Positions 22,203-24,759 of a stretch of DNA of 24,759 nucleotides are shown here, piece by piece; position 1 is the stretch's first letter; each line of letters opens with the position of its first letter. The notes beneath the pieces are model-generated. The model saw nothing but the letters and a program-made list of their open reading frames with translations, was not told the DNA's origin and ran no database searches. The position numbers and the translations under genes were made by a program. This DNA comes from Kosmotogaceae bacterium (lineage in GTDB: Bacteria; Thermotogota; Thermotogae; Petrotogales; Kosmotogaceae). Location of the stretch: NCBI GenBank assembly GCA_003444085.1, contig DLVL01000034.1:1-24759 (forward strand), given 5' to 3'.

Positions 22203-22976
22203 ATGAATCTCAATGAGAAGAAGCTCTTTGTAATGGACATGGATGGGACTTTTTATCTTGGTCACAGACTCCTGCTTGGAGCGCTTGAGGTTTCACGAAT
22301 GCTGCATGCCAGGGGTAAACATCTGGTGTTTCTTACCAACAACTCCTCGGAGACGCCACAGTATTACACTGACAAGCTCGTACGATTGGGAGTTAAGAGA
22401 AAACACTTTGAAGTCTACACTTCCGGTGAAGCAACAATTTCCTTCTTGAAGAGTAATTACCCGGGGTCAAGGGTTTTTCTGCTGGCAGTACCATCTGTGA
22501 GGGTAATGTTTGAAGATGCAGGCGTGTGCCTGAGTGAAGATGATCCGAATGTTGCGGTTATCACTTATGATAAAACCATAGACTTTGATAAGCTAACACG
22601 TTTCTGCGGTCTCGTGAGAGACGGTGTCACTTACATAGCGTCGCACCCGGACATCAACTGCCCAACCGAAGATGGTCCTATACCTGACGTCGGGAGTTTC
22701 ATGGAGCTGATAAAGGCTTCGACAGGACGAAGAGCCGACCATATCGTTGGAAAGCCAAACCCTGAAATCCTTAAAATGCTTATGAAGGACTATGGAGTTC
22801 GTGAAGAAGAAACAGTGATGATTGGTGACAGGATATACACTGATATGGAATGTGCGAGAAAAGCGGGTGTCGAGAGTATTCTGGTCCTTTCGGGTGAAAC
22901 CACCAGTGCGATGGTGCCCGAAGATCATGATTACCTCGTTATCGATGACATAAGTTCACTTGTGTCAAAAATATAG
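22203..22976 (+). CDS. NagD-type HAD-family sugar phosphatase
   Basis: This 257-residue protein is a HAD subfamily IIA phosphatase like NagD and T. maritima TM1742. The motifs are MDMDGTFYLG (nucleophile Asp near residue 12, general acid two residues on), FLTNNSS (motif 2), the lysine of GKPNPEIL (motif 3) and GDRIYTDM (motif 4). The C2 cap lies between motifs 2 and 3. It would dephosphorylate sugar phosphates or nucleotides in the cytosol. The ATG at 22203 has GGAGG 5 nt upstream; a reading from 21987 would add 72 unrelated residues through the promoter region and is rejected. It is monocistronic. Confidence 0.94.
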   Translation: MNLNEKKLFVMDMDGTFYLGHRLLLGALEVSRMLHARGKHLVFLTNNSSETPQYYTDKLVRLGVKRKHFEVYTSGEATISFLKSNYPGSRVFLLAVPSVRVMFEDAGVCLSEDDPNVAVITYDKTIDFDKLTRFCGLVRDGVTYIASHPDINCPTEDGPIPDVGSFMELIKASTGRRADHIVGKPNPEILKMLMKDYGVREEETVMIGDRIYTDMECARKAGVESILVLSGETTSAMVPEDHDYLVIDDISSLVSKI

Positions 22977-23053
22977 ATCGAAGAGATTCGTAGCGCATGT
23001 AACACCAGAAGTCTGCAACAAACACTTCCAGAAGCTCAGACTCGTTGAGAGTG

Positions 23054-23073
23054 GGCAGGACACGTGTTCTGCC
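23054..23073. promoter_or_regulatory. Near-perfect 20-bp palindrome at the lemA promoter, candidate operator
   Basis: GGCAGGACAC (23054-23063) faces GTGTTCTGCC (23064-23073), an inverted repeat with one mismatched pair and no spacer. It covers the -35 region relative to TATAAT at 23087-23092. With no loop and no T-run it is not a terminator; a dimeric DNA-binding protein is a better explanation. Confidence 0.45.
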
Positions 23074-23086
23074 ATGGCTTTCATAG

Positions 23087-23092
23087 TATAAT
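23087..23092 (+). promoter_or_regulatory. Predicted -10 of the lemA-htpX operon
   Basis: A perfect TATAAT lies 26 nt before the lemA ATG, upstream of GGAGGTGA. No consensus -35 is visible; the expected position falls in the palindrome 23054-23073, consistent with control by an activator or a repressor there. Confidence 0.55.
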
Positions 23093-23118
23093 GAATTAAG
23101 ATTTGGAGGTGATTTGGT

Positions 23119-23685
23119 ATGTGGATTCTTTGGGTAATAATAGCGGTTGTTGTTATCTTACTGTTATGGCTTATTTCAGTCTACAATGCGCTTGTGAGAA
23201 TCAGGAAAAGGGTTGACAATGCATGGGCACAGATAGATGTGCAGTTGAAGCGAAGACATGATCTGGTTCCCAACCTCGTATCCGCTGTCAAGGGTTACAT
23301 GAAGTTCGAACAAGAGACACTCGACAAAGTTATCAAAGCACGTGCCGCCGCAGTATCCGCGAAGGGTATGGACGAAAGAATTCAAGCTGAACAGGAACTT
23401 GGAGGGGGTTTGGGGAGGTTGCTCGCAGTAGTTGAAAACTACCCTGACCTGAAGGCGAACCAGAACGTGCAACAGCTCATGGAAGAGCTGACAACTACGG
23501 AGAATAAGATCTCCTACGCGAGACAATTCTACAATGATACCGCAACGCGTTTCAACACCAAGATCGAGGTCTTTCCCAACAATGTCGTCACGGGGATGTT
23601 TGGCGGGAAATTTGATTCCGTGCCGCTCTTTGAAATCGTCGAAGCATCACAGCGCGAAGCCCCGAAAGTCGATCTGTCGTTTTAA
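23119..23685 (+). CDS. lemA: LemA family membrane protein
   Basis: LemA proteins have one N-terminal membrane helix (residues about 3-23 here) and a long helical bundle; their exact function is unsettled, but they are often paired with the HtpX protease. The 188-residue protein has the family pattern YNALVRIRKRVDNAWAQIDVQLKRRHDLVPNLV, then ENYPDLKANQNVQQLMEELTTTENKISYARQFYNDTATRFNTKIEVFPNNVV and the C-terminal F-x-S-VPLFE-like end (described here as regions 23-56 and 107-158). GGAGGTGA lies 9 nt before the ATG. It is six bases ahead of htpX. Confidence 0.95.
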   Translation: MWILWVIIAVVVILLLWLISVYNALVRIRKRVDNAWAQIDVQLKRRHDLVPNLVSAVKGYMKFEQETLDKVIKARAAAVSAKGMDERIQAEQELGGGLGRLLAVVENYPDLKANQNVQQLMEELTTTENKISYARQFYNDTATRFNTKIEVFPNNVVTGMFGGKFDSVPLFEIVEASQREAPKVDLSF

Positions 23686-23691
23686 GTTGCC

Positions 23692-24711
23692 ATGGGTTTC
23701 ACAGTTGATTTTCATGCAGAGGAAGAGAAGAATGTTAGAAAGACTTTCTTTCTCATGTTCATCTTCCTTCTGATCATGGCCTTGTTCGGGTTAATCATTG
23801 ATATTGTATTTGCGCTTTTTCCGATTTTCACCATCGTTCTTCTGGTTGTGGCACTGATACAGGTTTTGATTTCTCTGAAGAGAGGAAAGCAGGTTGTACT
23901 GCGGTCTTTGCAGGCACGGCCTTTGAACGCAGAAGATTTCGATGAGAAGCAGTTGAAAAACATAGTTGACGAACTTGCAATCGCTTCAGGGATGGCTGTG
24001 CCACCTGAAGTGTACGTAATTGACAACGACAAGGTCTTGAACGCCTTTGCCACAGGATCCAATCGGGAGAACTCTGTTGTCTGTGTTACTACAGGTCTTC
24101 TGAAGACATTGAATCGAGAGGAGACATCCGGGGTTATTGCCCATGAACTCAGCCATATCATAAACAGGGATGTATTGCTTATGACAGTGATTTCTTCACT
24201 TCTGGGTGCTGTGGTCATTTTGAAGATCTTTGCTTTGAGAGGTTTGTTCTCTTACCTCCGATTTGGCGCTTATCGCAGCGTTGCAGGTCGAAGAAGAAGT
24301 AGTAAGGGTAGTAAGGGTGGTGATAAGTCTGCCCTGGCAATAATAGTTTTTTTGGCTGCCGTTGCTGCACTTGGAACGCTTTTCTCTTTTGTCGGAAGGT
24401 TGACACTTCTGGCGGTTTCACGAACGAGGGAGTACTTCGCGGATTCCAGAGCAGTTGAGCTGACAAGGAATCCTTACGGGCTATCGAGTGCTTTGAGGAA
24501 GATCTGGAGCGGTTCAGAGAAGATGACAAATGCTTCAGTAGCTACGGCACATCTATTTGTTTCGGACCCTTTGAAGAGGAAGATCAATAACCGAACCTCG
24601 TTCATTTCGAATCTTTTCAGTACTCATCCACCGATTCACTCGCGCATTGCGATTCTCGAAAATCGTTCCGAAGAAGATGTGAAAAACGAGCTATTTGCTT
24701 TGAATAAATGA
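23692..24711 (+). CDS. htpX: HtpX-like M48 family membrane metalloprotease
   Basis: HtpX degrades misfolded membrane proteins. The 339-residue protein has two N-terminal hydrophobic segments (about 19-39 and 41-62), the zinc motif HELSH (151-155), further hydrophobic segments (about 164-184 and 213-240) and the third zinc ligand, probably E247, in SRTREYFADSRA. A basic Ser/Gly-rich loop (about 197-213) separates the last two membrane segments. The ATG follows the lemA stop by six bases and has no ribosome binding site of note, so translation is probably coupled to lemA. No terminator is visible in the 48 bases after its stop. Confidence 0.93.
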   Translation: MGFTVDFHAEEEKNVRKTFFLMFIFLLIMALFGLIIDIVFALFPIFTIVLLVVALIQVLISLKRGKQVVLRSLQARPLNAEDFDEKQLKNIVDELAIASGMAVPPEVYVIDNDKVLNAFATGSNRENSVVCVTTGLLKTLNREETSGVIAHELSHIINRDVLLMTVISSLLGAVVILKIFALRGLFSYLRFGAYRSVAGRRRSSKGSKGGDKSALAIIVFLAAVAALGTLFSFVGRLTLLAVSRTREYFADSRAVELTRNPYGLSSALRKIWSGSEKMTNASVATAHLFVSDPLKRKINNRTSFISNLFSTHPPIHSRIAILENRSEEDVKNELFALNK

Positions 24712-24759
24712 TCTCAAGACTAATAGCACTGATGAATTCACACATCTGTATGAAATGAT

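Noticed and set aside
22977..23050. Terminator after the NagD-type phosphatase gene
   Set aside because: Only a weak GAAGT/ACTTC pairing with a long loop is seen, without T-run.

Overview
The window looks like ordinary chromosome from a bacterium of the Thermotogota. GC content is moderate and the genes are tightly packed, so a mesophilic or moderately thermophilic member such as Mesotoga or Kosmotoga is my best guess. The evidence is resemblance, from memory, of several products to Thermotoga maritima proteins: the DUF59/MIP18 protein followed by PrmC and a Sir2 deacylase (TM0487-TM0490 neighbourhood), the NagD-type HAD phosphatase (TM1742-like) and RNase HII. I ran no database search, so the assignment is inference. 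I saw no insertion sequence, prophage, CRISPR array, tRNA or rRNA. There is no gene-free stretch over about 175 bases.

Layout. 1-1026 (-): a CDF metal exporter, overlapping the start of a gene that runs off the window, with a possible 31-codon upstream ORF. 1179-2609 (-): a cytosolic GH13 enzyme. 2704-4850 (+): pilT-prfA. 8336-4852 (-): a five-gene operon of MarR regulator, LptA/OstA-like exported protein, serS, rsmE and a hypothetical gene, convergent with prfA. 8451-12046 (+): rnhB, mazG, a SurA/PrsA-like chaperone, a DUF59/MIP18 protein and prmC, converging with and overlapping a minus-strand pair (anchored hypothetical, Sir2 deacylase; 13362-12003). 13519-16465 (+): trpS-scpA-scpB-rluB. 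20899-16640 (-): galK, Gfo/Idh oxidoreductase, Cys/Met-metabolism PLP enzyme and an orphan ABC ATPase, ending at a strong terminator. 21244-21005 (-): a small glutaredoxin with its own promoter and a CsoR/CstR-like operator. 22105-21362 (-) and 22203-22976 (+): a membrane-anchored metallophosphoesterase and a NagD-type phosphatase, divergent. 23119-24711 (+): lemA-htpX.

Much of the window is translation and genome upkeep: two tRNA synthetases, release factor 1 and the PrmC methyltransferase that modifies it, two rRNA-modifying enzymes, ScpAB, RNase HII and MazG. Around it are envelope quality control (SurA-like, LemA, HtpX), sugar metabolism (GH13, galactokinase) and metal or thiol handling (CDF, glutaredoxin). 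Many starts are TTG or GTG, and several were moved to fit the ribosome binding site.

I do not see a clear new defence or mobile system. The best leads are regulatory or structural: a CsoR/CstR-like operator at the glutaredoxin promoter; an orphan ABC ATPase whose signature motif and H-loop are both degenerate; a 125-nt same-strand overlap in which the acidic tail of ScpB is read from the S4-domain codons of rluB; a structured element that may be a small RNA downstream of the galK operon; a near-perfect 20-bp palindrome at the lemA promoter; and a predicted leaderless rnhB mRNA.
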